NCBI GenBank assembly: GCA_016617855.1
Contig: JAECUM010003638.1
Location: 1 to 64,000 of the forward strand
From: Megalonaias nervosa
Lineage: Eukaryota > Mollusca > Bivalvia > Unionida > Unionidae
Reading direction: 5' to 3'
DNA: 64,000 bases
The notes beneath the pieces are model-generated. The model was not told the origin of the DNA, did no database searches, and saw only the letters and a program-made list of their open reading frames with translations. Position 1 is the stretch's first letter. Every line of letters begins with the position of its first letter. The position numbers and the translations under genes were made by a program. Positions 21,964 through 34,007 of the stretch are shown here, piece by piece.

Positions 21964-22185
21964 CATTGTGCAGTGTCCATTTTCATCATTGTCTAATGTC
22001 CATTTTTCATCATAGTGCATTGTCCATTTTTCATCATTGTATAATGTCCATTTTTCATCATTGTATAATGTCCATTTTTCACCATTGTATAATGTCCATT
22101 TTTTACCATTGTACAGTGTCCATTTTTTCTTTATTGTTCAGTGTCCTTTGTCATCATTGTACAATGTCCAGTGTTTCTCCATGAC
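21964..22185. repeat. Minisatellite, ~24-bp unit (intron 2)
   Basis: About eight imperfect copies of TAATGTCCATTTTTCATCATTG. The first part is cleanest and the last copies are diverged. The short open frames over it (MSIFHHC repeats) are products of the repeat and not genes. Confidence 0.9.
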
Positions 22186-22220
22186 TGCTGGTTACAGCAG
22201 GATGCTTGTGATCAGTTAGG

Positions 22221-23345
22221 TCATTTTAAGTGTGATAAAGCCTCTTCTAAGGACAACCTCTCAAAATTTTAAATGTGATAATGTCTCTTCTACAGACAAC
22301 CTCTCTAAATTTTAAGTGTGGTAATGTCTGTTCTCAGGACAACCTCTTTAATTTTTAAGTGTGGTAAAATCTCTCCTCAGGACAATTTCTCTAGATTTTA
22401 AGTGTTATAAAGTGTTAGTCCCTTCTAAAGACAACCTGTCTAAATTTTTACAGTGATAAAATCTCTTCTGAGGACAGCCTCTCTAAATTTTAAGTGTGAT
22501 AAAATCTCTTCTAAAGACAACCTCTCAAAATATTTACTATGATAAAGTCTCTTCTAAAGACAACCTCTCTAAATTTTAAGTGTGGTAAAGTCTCTTCTAA
22601 AGACAACCTCTCAAAATATTTACTGTGATAAAGTCTCTGCTGAGGACAACCTCTAATTTTTAAGTGTGGTAAAATCTCTCCTCAGGACAACCTCTCTAAA
22701 TTTTAAGTGGTAATGTCTCTGCTGAGGACAACCTCTAAGTTTTAAGTGTGGTAAAATCTCCTCAGGACAACCTCTCTAAATTTTAAGTATGATAAAGTCT
22801 CTTCTCAAGACAACCTTTCTAAATTAAAGTGTGGTAAAATCTCTGCTAGGGACAACCTCTCAAAATTTTAATTGTGGTAATGTCTCTTCTAAGGACAACC
22901 TCTCTAAAGTTTAAGTGTGGTAAAGTCTGTTCTAGGGATATCCTCTCTAAATTTTTAGTGTAGTAAAGTCTGTTCTAGGGGCAACCTCTGTAAATTTTAA
23001 ATGGTAAAGTCTCTTCTAGGGACAGCCTCTCTAAATTTTAAGTGTGGTAAAGTCTGTTGTAAGGACAACCTCTCTCAATTTTAAAATCCCTTGTAGAAGA
23101 TCCCTTGTAGAGAGGATGTCCCTAGCAGATATTTTAAGTGTAGTAAAGTCTGTTCTAGGGACATCCTCTCTCAATTTTAAAATCTCTTGTAGAAGATCCC
23201 TTGTAGAGAGGATGTCCCTAGCAGATATTTTAAGCGTGGTAAAGTCTGTTCTAAGGACAACCAATCTAAATTTTAAGTGTGGTAAAATCGGTTCTAGGGA
23301 CATCCTCTCTCAATTTTAAGTGTGGTAAAGTTGGTTCTAGGGACA
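22221..23345. repeat. Large minisatellite, ~43-bp unit (intron 2)
   Basis: Roughly 25 degenerate copies of a unit built from TTTTAAGTGTGGTAAAGTCT, CTTCTAAGGACAACCTCTCT and AAA. Some units are shortened. Two units near 23090-23225 carry an extra block that is the inverse of the GGGACATCCTCTCT part, making hairpins (see the separate entry). There is no coding potential: frames over it are repetitive. Confidence 0.93.
23155..23221. repeat. 17-bp perfect inverted repeat within the minisatellite
   Basis: CTAGGGACATCCTCTCT (23155-23171) and AGAGAGGATGTCCCTAG (23205-23221) are perfect inverse copies separated by 33 bases. A similar but less perfect hairpin with the same right arm lies at about 23068-23135. 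Confidence 0.9.
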
Positions 23346-23377
23346 TCCTCACTAAACTTATGCATATGTATGCACTC

Positions 23378-23590
23378 TACTAGTGCATTAAGTTAATTTA
23401 ACACTTAACAAGTTAATCAAGTTACACTCTGATGAAATATAAATAAACCTTGCATCCAACTACTAGTGCATTAAGTTAATTTAACACTTAACAAGTTAAT
23501 CAAGTTACACTCTGATGAAATATAAATAAATCTTGCATCCAACTACTAGTGCATTAAGTTAATTTAACACTTAACACTTAATTTATCACA
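23378..23590. repeat. Tandem repeat, ~83-bp unit, 2.5 copies (intron 2)
   Basis: The unit starts CTACTAGTGCATTAAGTTAA at 23378, 23460 and 23543. Copies 1 and 2 are almost identical, and the third is cut short. The GCATTAAG core reappears as a diverged echo at about 23700. Confidence 0.9.
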
Positions 23591-24462
23591 GTAAATATTT
23601 TGAGAAGTTTAGAAAAGATTTTATCACACTAAAAATCTTGTTAATTTGTTAAATCTCTGCTAGGGACATCCTCTGTACAAGGGATGCATATTTATGCACT
23701 CTTCTAGTACATTAAGATAATATTTACATGTGAAACAAAAGGGTGTGGTGTGATGTGAATGATGTCAGGTTGATGCCCAAAATGTACACTAATATTACCC
23801 ACATGCAGACCTGGCTGGTTGCGTGTGCGAAGTGCGCAGTGCACACAGGCGCTGCTGCTGAATAATATGTGCCAACTGAAAGGCGCCAAACAAAGGTTTG
23901 GAAAGGCGCCAGACATTCATCACACACACAAGAAAAACACCACGTGCCGGACCTGCCCAAATGCAGTATATTAAATCTGAAGTTCTAAGACAAAGCAGCC
24001 CCCTTGGCAGGGCAGTATCTGGGGATGGCAGGATGCAGTACCCTTCTAAGAGAGGGTAGGAACAACATTGATGTTGGATGCAAGGTTTATTTATATTTTC
24101 ATCAGAGAGTAACTTGTTTCCTGTAATCAAAGTAACAGAATAGTGTGGTGCTGCTCCATGTCCAGTATCGTGGCAAGTTAAATTGTGCCATACCACTTTT
24201 GCCTGTGCCCTGACCACATTTTAAAGAAAGCATCCTGGCTTGAAGGCCATAATATGCAGATTCACCATCACTTAAGGCCACCATTACGGAACTTTTAATT
24301 CATTTATTTTCTAAAACTGTTAAACAGAATTCGACCAAATTTGAGAGGAAGCAACCAGGCATGAAGGCCTTTGAATTCTTTACAAATGATGCTGATCCAT
24401 CATCTGATATAGCCACCATTACTAATAATCTAAAATCATTTAAAAGAGTTAAAAGAAAGGTT

Positions 24463-24735
24463 GACCAAATTAAGTAACATAGCATAAATGAAAGCTTGTA
24501 CAAATGATGCAGATCTGCCATCAAATATAGACACCATTACTGACAAAAAAATGACCAAATTAAGTAACATAGCATAAATGAAAGCTTGTACAAATGATGC
24601 AGATCTGCCATCAAATATAGACACCATTACTGACAAAAAAATGACCAAATTAAGTAACATAGCATAAATGAAAGTTTGTACAAGTGATGCAGATCTGCCA
24701 TCAAATATAGACACCATTACTGACAAAAAAATGAA
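24463..24735. repeat. Tandem repeat, 89-bp unit, 3 copies (intron 2)
   Basis: ACCAAATTAAGTAACATAGC recurs at 24463, 24552 and 24641. Each copy includes GATGCAGATCTGCCATCAAA and ends GACACCATTACTGACAAA. It is the clean core of a much more diverged array: related text (AGGCATGAAGGCCTTT, ACAAATGATGC, CACCATTACT) recurs with spacing of about 170-190 bp from 24220 to 26000. Confidence 0.9.
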
Positions 24736-24956
24736 AAACCTTTAATTTTCTCAAGAACAGTCAGACTGGATTTGACCACATTTTGACAGAAAGCACTTGG
24801 CGGAATGAGCTTTTAAGTCTGTGCAAATATCATTGTGCCATCAAATATAATATTGTCATTGTTACTCACAATAGAAGACATTTTATATGATTTCTTGTCC
24901 AGAATGGGTGGACCAACTTTGACAAATGCATTTGGGCATAAAGGCCTTTCAGATTT

Positions 24957-25127
24957 GTTCAAATGATGCCCATCCAACATCCAATATGACCACCATTACT
25001 CAAATGATGCCCATCCAACATCCAATACGATCACCATTACTCAAATGATGTCCATCCAACATCCAGTATGACCACCATTACTCAAATGATGCCCATCCAA
25101 CATCCAATATGATCACCATTACTCAAA
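24957..25127. repeat. Tandem repeat, ~41-bp unit, 4 copies (intron 2)
   Basis: Four copies of CAAATGATGCCCATCCAACA followed by TCCAATATGACCACCATTACT. It is a local amplification of one part of the diverged 24.2-26.0 kb array. Confidence 0.9.
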
Positions 25128-26580
25128 ATAGAAAAGCCTTTAAATGACTTCTCAAACATTGCTGAACAGTTTGACAGAAAGCATTCAGGCATGAAGGTCT
25201 TTTAGATTTATATAAATTACATAGATCTGCCATCACATATGACAAGCATTACTAAATTTAGAGAAACTTTTTTAAAAAAAACTACTCACAAATTTGACAA
25301 AGCATTCTGGCATGAAAGCCTTTTATTGTACAAATGATGATGAACCACTGTTTTATATTGCTGATGTTACTAAAAATATACAGACCTTTAAAAAGCTTGT
25401 AAAAAATACTGCTGAACAGAATTTGTCCAAAAGTACATGTATCCTGGCAAAGCCTTGTTGGCTTCTACAAATGATGTCAGTCTGCTATGAAATTCGACCA
25501 CATTACTAAAAGCAAATAACACAGGCTTTTAGGTCTTTCAGGTTTGCACAAATGGTGCTGATCTCCCTTTCAATATGTCCTGCCTTTACTAACAAATATT
25601 AAAAAGAAAAACTTTATATGTTCAGACAGGAACATGTTAAAAGAGTTTGTTAGGCTAACTTCCCCAGCATATGGCGTTGTACATGTCTGTCAGGTGAGCA
25701 ATCTCGGGCCCAATTGAGCTTTTGGTATGGTTCTTAGTCGGTCTTGTACCATCTGTTCACAAATGGTATTGACAGCTTCTCAAAAACCACTTGGCAGAAT
25801 GGAGCAAATATGAAGAAAGCATCCTGGTAAGAAGCTCTTTAAAATGTGTTCAAGTGATGCCAATCCACTATCAATTGTGGCTGCCAGTACTAAAACTGGA
25901 CAAACCTCTAAACAGTTTCTCAAAAACCATCAACAGAATTTGACCAAATTTGATAGGAAGCATCCAAGAATGAAGGGATTTCCAATTTGTACAAATGATG
26001 CCAAACTACCGTCAGATACATGTTTATGCTGGACACAATATTGTGATCACATCATCAGTTTTCGACAACAGAATGTCTACACTGCCAATTTACAGCAATT
26101 CATAAATTGCTTCAGATTTTCAAAGTCAAGTATGAAAGATAGTTTGTGGATTTAGTGTCAGGATGAAAAAAAATTGCTTTGTTACGACAATAAGAAATCA
26201 GAAATGAAAACCCTTTATCTGTATTAAGGCTACCATCATGAAATATTTGTAGGCTTTCATAGGTCAAGTAATCATAGCGACATGGTGCAGTTTATAACAG
26301 AACTATATGCAGAATTGGCAAAATAGTCCTGATATGTTGAAGTAAAACTGGTAACTTTGCTGTATGCTTACAGTGCTAACACAATGATACAGACATTACA
26401 TACAAAGATTAATAAACAAGGTCTGGACCATGATACATATTAATCATCACACCTTTATTCCAGTATTATTGTATCACCTGCTGACTGTATGATACATACC
26501 ATGGAATGGTATTGCCACTCAAGTATTGTGATCTGTACTGATCACAACTCAGCAGACAGTGCACAGTACAGAACAGTCAA
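25128..26580. other. No gene; diverged continuation of the intron-2 repeat array
   Basis: Old, diverged repeats (motifs GGCATGAAGG, GTACAAATGATGCC, AAAAACC) extend to about 26030. From there to 26580 I see only unique AT-rich intron. Small open frames such as 25844-26155 follow the repeat and do not look like proteins. Confidence 0.6.
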
Positions 26581-26589
26581 AGCTCCTTG

Positions 26590-26995
26590 CTATAATGTCA
26601 CACTTGATACCAAAATTTTGCTGTATACATTTCAACCTCACTTGGCAATAAGATAAAAGAGGTAACTTTGTTGTGTACATGTCAACCTCACTTGGTAGTA
26701 AGATAAAGAGGTCACTTTGTACATTTCAACCTTGCTTGGCAGTAAGATAAAAGAGGTCACTTTCTGTTATACATTTCATGCTGAATTGGCAGTATAGATA
26801 AAATAGGTTACTTTTTGTTGTGTACATTTCAGCCTCAGTTGGAAGAAAGGATAAAAGAGGTCACTTTCTTGTGTACATTTAAACCTCACCTTGCAGTACA
26901 GATAAAAGAGGTCACTTTTTGTTGTGTACATTTCAGCCTAACTTGGAAGTAAGGATAAAAGAGGTCACTTTGTTGTGTACATTTCACAGGTCACA
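26590..26995. repeat. Minisatellite, ~50-60-bp unit (intron 2)
   Basis: About seven imperfect copies of GATAAAAGAGGTCACTTTTTG followed by TGTGTACATTTCAACCTCACTTGGCAGTAA-type sequence. Unit length varies. The following stretch 27000-28100 shows no gene, only AT-rich intron. Confidence 0.85.
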
Positions 26996-28099
26996 TTATT
27001 CTGGGTAGAGCTCACAACCCACAGCTGATGGTTTTGTACCGTATATGACCAACTGAAGATACAGTACTAAGTTTGACTCGAAGTGTACTCATGACTGTGA
27101 TATCACAAGAAAATTAAAAAGTGGTAGAGACTGATTAAAATTATGTACAGAATAAAAATAACTGTTGGTTGTGGTGAATTAGCTTAACACAACGTTTATA
27201 TTCAGTAGAATCTTTGAAGGTATACTGTATATACTTGCTTACAAGTCCAGTCCAATTATAAGCAACATATTGTGCTGGCAGGTCAGAATTCACATGTTCT
27301 TTTTTAATTGATTAATCCTAACAAACAGGATAAACTCAGTCTGCAAAGTGCATAATATGCTGTCAGATCTGGGTCTATACAGGCCATATTTTGACCCAAA
27401 TTACAAAATGAGTTTAGACTGAAGGTTAGTTTATTTGAGAATACTTCATGGATAATGCTTCAACAAACGCATTGATTGTACAACTTTTTTTAAATTGTAC
27501 AGCTCCAACAAACAAAGTACCTCCATTACTAATGGTACTTCTTCAGTTCATATTTTGCTAGGTAAAAATCTGTTGTTTTTTTATATGTGCTTTGCAATCA
27601 CAATTTTTCAGTAAGATATTTTTAAAAAAAATAGATATATAGCTCTTGATTTATTATTTATCTTGAAATAAAATTATTATCTAAATATAATAACTAGATG
27701 TAAAAAATGGGTTTTGAATATTCCCATAAATATATATTGTTCCATGAAATTAAAGCATTTTAATAAATAATGAAAACAAAGCAACTCAGAGTAGCAATTT
27801 TTTGTATTTTCTGCAGAGTTCTTTAAATCCATAGACAAGTGATAAATTCTGCAGATCAAGTGATTTTTTGATAGTTACTTCACTGACATCAGGTGGATCA
27901 AAAAAGGTCTGACATGTACCATGCATTTTGCTTACCTGTTTTTTGTGAATAAAAAAAAATTCTAATACAAATATGCAATGAATAAATAGTTCATCAAACA
28001 TGGTCTAAATGCTGTTGTCAAGATCATTTATTTTGGATCATAAGAGTTCACAAAAGGTCCCAAGATTTAACCTAATGCAGATGCCATATGTCTGAGGAA

Positions 28100-29320
28100 A
28101 TGAACTTTTGTGAACCTAAGACAGTTAATTCGGCAACATGCTTGCTTGCGCCTTTGACCATGGGGTCATGGTAATAGTCGTAGAAAGTTTGTGTTATGGT
28201 TTTGGTTAAGGTTTGTTTTATTTGCTTTTATTTCCTAACCCCCTTCATGGATTTATTCATACTTGAGGTGAACCATTATGAAGCTAAGACAATACATTCC
28301 ATTATACACTCAATTGACCGATTGACCTTGAAGTCATGGTTTCAGTTATAGAAAATGCATGTTAAGGTTTTGGGTTTGTTTGTGTTTCCTAAATCCCATA
28401 GCCTGGCCATGCCATCCATCCCCTCCCTGCATGTGTTAGAAAAACTTAGGTAAAAAAAAAGTTGGATCCCCTTTTCTGAAATGTGCTTGCAATAGCTTCA
28501 ATAACTCAATAACATTTTGTTATCCGTATAACAAGGGAGACAACCATTGTGAAAATAAATACACAATTCTCACCATTTGTCACTGAAGGACTGTAATATG
28601 AATTTATCACTCAGTTTCATCATGGCACATGCAATGGAACAATGAAATTTATGTAAATGTGAAAATTTGACATAGGAATGCATTGAGTTGTTGACTGACA
28701 GAATTTAATTAAGTACCAGGTCTCTTTTTGGAATTGAATATTGTCTTATGCAAGAAGTGTCAGCAAATATTGTTTTTTCAGACAATAATGGGTTTTTTTT
28801 GTGTTTTTATTAGTATCTGATGGATCTTGACTGTCCGTATCAGCAGAGTGAGAAAAATTGTGTGATAGAATGGTTGCTGGCATATGCTGTCCGGCTGGAA
28901 TATGGAGATAATGGTAAAATATTTGATCTATCACTTTGAGAGTATTACAGAGGATCAGGCTGATCTTTTTTGAGCCATCAATTTATTCTTTGACATGCTC
29001 GCTCACCCAATTTTCCTTGTGGTTAGAGTCACAGTGATAGAAAATGTATGCTGATTTATTTTACAGGTTTGATTAAAGTTTATTCATTTGCTTATATGTC
29101 CTTAACTCCTGGATGCTTTTTTTGTAATATCTGGGATGAATCATCATGAAGCTAATTTATTTGTGACATGCATGATTGCCCCATTGAAATTTTTTTTCCA
29201 CTACAGATATTTCCTGAAGCCCCTGATGGATTAGAAATTTTGGTTAAAAGTCATTTTGATTTGCTTATATTTCCTAATGCCCATGATGGATTCTTCACCC
29301 ACTATGCAGATGCAGAAATA
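28100..29320. repeat. Diverged ~150-bp repeats flanking RTRAF exon 3
   Basis: Related blocks of the form CCTTGAAGTCATGGTTTCAG…TATAGAAAATG…TTTGGTTAAGG…TTTGCTTATATTTCCTAA begin at about 28150, 28320, 29010 and 29200. They are heavily diverged and lie on both sides of the exon at 28814. Unit boundaries are uncertain. Confidence 0.55.
28814..28913 (+). CDS. RTRAF: RTRAF internal exon (third coding exon)
   Basis: Acceptor TTTTTATTAG ends at 28813 and donor GTAAAA follows 28913. The exon reads YLMDLDCPYQQSEKNCVIEW then LLAYAVRLEYGDN plus one base of the next codon. This matches the RTRAF segment carrying the conserved D-CP and WLL-AVRLEYGDN motifs, which completes the N-terminal CH-like domain. 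At 100 bp it begins in phase 0 (joining the Ser codon AGT of the preceding exon) and leaves phase 1. It lies 6.9 kb from the previous exon. The tiny exon in a repeat-filled intron would be easy to miss by ORF-based annotation. Confidence 0.95.
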
Positions 29321-29524
29321 GAGCCAGAACAAACTGTATCCATAAATACAGTAGAAAGCATAGGCCTTTTCAACCAAGCCTTGGAATAACATATTATTAG
29401 TTTTATTCAAAAGGCTATGTTATCAATATGTTGACGAGTTGAAATGGTGTTTATATATTGCAATCCTACTGGGGATAAGCCAATGAAGCCAGCAAAGATG
29501 ATGATGGCTCACAAACAAGTATAA

Positions 29525-30346
29525 CCATTGTTATGTATATTTAATTTGTATTGCATGTTGGCTTTTCTCATTGTTATTCATATCTATATTGTGTGACTGA
29601 TCTTGGTTAAGGACCTACCTGACTAGGGATATTTATTTTGTAAACAACATAATACATAGCTAATATTTATCTATGATCATAAACATGTATACTTGAGTTT
29701 GAATTTAGGACATTGGTGTTCCCCGTGGGAATTCCTGGTGTACCTGCTGTTTTATATGTTCTTTACTAAATTTTTAGTTAGAGACCTGATCATGTTTACA
29801 ACCTGGAATATTCTGGAAATGAATTTTAAGGGAAAATGACCCTCATCCTGATTCATAAATTGTCTCAAGTTTTTATATTAAGGTTGATTATATTAAAATT
29901 GCTCATTCGTACCTTAACATCCAAGTGGAATCAGCCTTATTGTTCTGTTCAGCTTTTTAATTTGAGGTAATATATTTGTTTAATTATTCACTGGAATTAC
30001 AAAGTGGTTATTAATAATTCTTGGACTAAATCATTTATTGTGAATTTGTTCAAGGACATTTTAATTATATCATTGTGATACATCAAGACTTTGAGGCTAT
30101 GGACACATCAACACATATGTTATTGCAGTTTATTTGGAAAACCACTGGATTTCTTTTGGAACTGTTTACATTTGGACTTGTGCAAACTTTGAGGACTGTT
30201 TGGGATTTAATTCACAATACTGTAAGTTCTTTTGTAAATTTTCAGTTTGTATTCTAGGGAAATAAATTACTTGTTGAATTTTACACAACTTGTTGCTTTT
30301 TGTTCTTTTCTGTTACTTAGTTAAGACCATAGAGTTGTAACACCAT
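29525..30346 (+). mobile_element. Solo LTR (family 2), 4-bp target duplication, intron 3
   Basis: The LTR is 29529-30342, flanked by CCAT on both sides (29525-29528, 30343-30346). It starts TGTTATG and ends GTTGTAACA. Its last 170 bases align with the end of the Gypsy LTR at 7600-7761, including TAGGGAAATAA, CAACTTGTTG and TCTTTTCTGTTACTT-like blocks and a donor-like TACTGTAAGTTC at 30222. No internal region is present, so the element was removed by LTR-LTR recombination. It is in the same orientation as RTRAF. Confidence 0.88.
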
Positions 30347-31535
30347 GCCCATGAGGCACAGGGAAGTGCAGTCTTTTACCATATCTTTATGTGAAAACAA
30401 GCAGGACATGAAGACTTGCAATTTAATCAACATGGTAATGACAGTATGGTACAGATGAATGGTCCATACCACACGAGTTGGCTGAACTGCAAAACATATA
30501 TTTTTGGTACCATATCTCCCCCTCCACCCCCACCCCTCGGTGTAGCAAATAATGCCAACTTTTTTAGCATGCACAGTGAGTGAGCTACATACATTATCTG
30601 TTGATCCTAACTAAATGCAGTTCTGTTCTGACAGTTCAGACATTCTAATGACACAACCTGGTTCCTTACTTAGAACAGATTGCTGTCACTAGTCAACCAA
30701 CAATAACTATTTGTGCCCTCTCATTGATTGTTCTGATGAGAGAATCAAAGCTGCAGGACCCTGTATGTACATGAGATGCATGGACATCAACCTTAAAGGA
30801 CTATTCCTACCACTGAAGGCAGGAATGCAAGACATAACGCCACAAGTACCAGCTGCTTGGCTAAAGGGAGTTATTAAATCATTGTATTCTGAACTCTCAC
30901 AAGTACACTGATGGAGAGTTCAGCTCGCAAAATAGGAGTAACTTGCATCAGACAGGCTTTGAACATAATTTCTCATTAGGGATATAGCAAAGTCAGCTGA
31001 CTGACATGTCCAGTCTGCCTTCTCAAGTTCCATTTGTGTGGCATGGCCTTGCTAAGGAGATAGCTGAATCTTGTTTGTTTAGTGGTAACTCTGCAGTGAC
31101 CAGTCCTCATTCATTAAAGCACAACTTTAGAACCAGACATGAATTTGCCACTTTCACTGAATTTGCCTGGAAAAGTTTTGATCATGAGACAGTAATCAAG
31201 TATGGAATCCCACAAGGATCTCCCTCCTATGTGTATAAGCAAATTGTCTCTTGTTGTGTGCTAATAACATTAGGAGAAGTTCATCCTTTTAGTAGAGTGA
31301 TCATTCTCCTTCATGGTGATACAGGTAGAGGTAGATTTTCAGCATTTCCTTCTCATTTTACCTATTCTCCTTACCTTATCAGTTAATGTATATGATGGAG
31401 AAAACAAATATTTTAGTAAATTACACTTCTCCTCTAATATTTATCTGATCACATTACAAATAATCCCTCCCATGCTTCCCCACAATGCAAGCACCCTTTA
31501 AGTTTCTCGCTGAAGTAAAACCTGGTTTAAACTTT
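30347..31535. other. Intron 3 sequence, no gene recognised
   Basis: Short frames at 30711-30911 and 31006-31386 have no recognisable domains. The second contains YGIPQGSPS, which resembles the RT B box of LINEs, but nothing around it supports an RT. Confidence 0.5.
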
Positions 31536-31539
31536 GTAT

Positions 31540-31782
31540 AATGGTAGCCTTTTAGCAGGTGGAAAGGGGTGTTAATATCTATGGTGGCCTTTTAGCAGGT
31601 GGAAAGGGGTGTAAATATCTATGGTAGCCTTTTAGCAGGTAGAAAGGGGTGTTAATATCTATGGTAGCCTTTAAGCAGGTAGAAAGGGATGTTAATATCT
31701 ATGGTAGCCTTTTAGCAGGTAGAAAGGGGTGTTAATATCTATGGTAGCCTTTTAGCAGGTAGAAAGGGGTGTTAATATCTAA
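31540..31782. repeat. Minisatellite, 40-bp unit, 6 copies (intron 3)
   Basis: The unit ATGGTAGCCTTTTAGCAGGT then AGAAAGGGGTGTTAATATCT repeats six times with only one or two changes per copy, so it is a recent array. The stretch 31783-32390 beyond it is unique AT-rich intron. Confidence 0.95.
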
Positions 31783-32393
31783 GAGTTACTTTCTTTTGTT
31801 ACTTTCTTTTGTATATATTACCAAAAGACATTTTTCTGTCTTTTCTGGAGGGCTGGATTCAGAGGTAGCAGAGAAAACTTTCTCTAATATAATATGATTT
31901 TGGTAAGTATTGTTGGAGAAACATAATTTACTAAATAATTTGCTTTCTCAGCACAAATTAGCTATAACAGTGGGTTGATATGAATTATTTTCCAGAGATG
32001 AGAGTTATAGAAAATACTTTTTATTGTAAAAATCTTGTTATTGTTGAAGATTAATTACATTTTATGTTATATTGTCAGTGGCCTTCTTTAGTCACTTAAC
32101 CCTGATTAGATGAAGAATCCGCTGAAAAAACTGATAAATATCATTTGGGTTAATCCTGATCCTACCCTCTGTAATTTTGAAATTACCAAACACCACTTTT
32201 ATTATTTTATATAAATTGAAGTAAGTGTTCTGATTTCAAAATGTAGAGTATAGTGTTTTCATTGGTTCATAGGAACAGATTTATAGGGAAAAAGTTTCAT
32301 ATTAATTTGGAAAACATATGAAAATCTCCAGATAAATACTACTGAAACAATGTTTTTGTATCGTAACTTATGGCCTCTGTGATAAAAGCCTGC

Positions 32394-32770
32394 ACATATA
32401 TGAAGATAATGATGAAACTGAATTCATGGACATATAATAATTATCATACACACATATATGATGATAATGATGAAACTGAATTCATGGACATATAATAATT
32501 ATGATACACACATATATGATAATAATGATGAAACTGAATTCATGGACATATAATAATTATCATACACACATATATGATAATAATGATGAAACTGAATTCA
32601 TGGACATATAATAATTATCATACACACATATATGATGATAATGATGAAACTGAAACTGAATTCATGGACATATAATAATTATCATACACACATATATGAT
32701 GATAATGATGAAACTGAATTCATGGACATAAATAAGAATTCATGGACATATAATAATTATCATACACAAA
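32394..32770. repeat. Minisatellite, ~59-bp unit, 6 copies (intron 3)
   Basis: Six copies of CATATATGATGATAATGATG then AAACTGAATTCATGGACATA and TAATAATTATCATACACA. The fifth has an extra AAACTG and the sixth an internal duplication of GAATTCATGGACATA. Nothing gene-like is seen in 32771-33868 apart from a short (TCTG)n at about 33748. Confidence 0.95.
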
Positions 32771-33868
32771 AATGTACCCGCTTACAAATTAGTATTACAT
32801 TGCAAAAAATAAAATTTATTTTAATTATTTTTATTTATTGTAATTAAGTAGTGTAGGCATAAAGGGTTTTGTCCAGAAAGTACCATATTAGATGCTATGC
32901 AGAAGCAAAGAATGACGTATTAAACTGTATGACAAGAAATTTGTTGGACTGAATTTGACCCTCATCCACTTGCATAATAAGGGGAAAATGTGGAATTGTT
33001 GTATGATGTATATGAAAAATTCACAAGTTAGTATTTCACTATGTTGTCTACATTTTTACATTACTACATTCCTAAATGAAAGTCCTTTATCAGCAATTTG
33101 GGATATTTTGTTCTGTCATGCCAACCAGTTTTTTATTAAATATCTGGTTCTTGTAAGATGCACTTGTATTTAATTATAGCAACTCTGGATCTGAGGCCTA
33201 AATGCATGAGATAAAGAATTTTCAAAACGAATCATTTTGCACATTTGTTTTAATGATAAATTTGTAAACCTTTTCAGCTGCTGATAAATATTTTCTGATT
33301 TCATTTAAGTAGAGTGAAAAACAGATTCATCCTCAAATATTGCTCCTAACCTTTCTCTGTGCCTACTTTAAATTCACATTTACTCTTTTTTTTGTTGCTA
33401 ATCTGGTTTATATTCATGGGACCAGAAAATCCACAGTGCACACACATTCCATCTGTAGGGACAATTAATGCACAGACACAAAAGGTGCAGGGGGACATAT
33501 TACCAGCAATGTCCATCCATGAGCAAGGTGCTACCCATAACAAAACTATCCTGCTTTTGTCTTTTTTGTTTTCTGAAACATTGTATTACTTTGTTTGAAG
33601 CAGAGACTTGTTGATTTTAAGGTTAAGATTTTAACTCCATTGTTACATGCAAAATTAATGTAAATTTGGTGAAGGAGCTACTATTATATATGATTCGCAT
33701 ACACCTGCCATAAGGTAGAGTGTATTATATAATAATATTGTCTGTCTGTCTGTCTGCTACCAGTTTTGTTTCTGCACAATAACTTGAATTGTCCAAGTTC
33801 AAAGTACTCATTGTTATAGCACTAAATGATACTTATAAGCCTGATATCTAAAATGTTGTACATTTCAG

Positions 33869-33964
33869 TTGACAAGTATAAGGGTGTGACTGCAGAGACC
33901 TTGAAACAGGCAACAACCAAACCAGCACCAGGGGTTTCTTCCAATCCACTAGATAACCTGAATT
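33869..33964 (+). CDS. RTRAF: RTRAF internal exon (fourth coding exon)
   Basis: Acceptor GTACATTTCAG ends at 33868 and donor GTAAGTG follows 33964. Phase 1 in, phase 1 out, 96 bp. With the split codons it reads VDKYKGVTAETLKQATTKPA then PGVSSNPLDNLN. In vertebrate RTRAF this is the less conserved linker between the CH-like domain and the C-terminal helical part (EKYKDLVPD…NAEPL region). Low similarity is expected here. Frame, phase and position between two well-conserved exons make the call firm. The exon is followed at once by a minisatellite. Confidence 0.9.
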
Positions 33965-34007
33965 GTAAGTGAACCTTTAAATTTTGATCTTTGTTGTTAT
34001 ATGAAGC

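Noticed and set aside
23031..23319. Repetitive open frames on both strands over the 43-bp minisatellite
   Set aside because: Both strands stay open because of the repeat itself. There is no domain and copies differ by frameshifting indels nearby.
22221..23345. Regular direct repeats resembling a CRISPR array
   Set aside because: Units are contiguous tandem copies without unique spacers, in an animal intron, and no cas genes exist.
31006..31386. Possible LINE RT fragment (YGIPQGSPS)
   Set aside because: Only one short motif. No catalytic A or C box and no LINE 3' end nearby, so chance is more likely.
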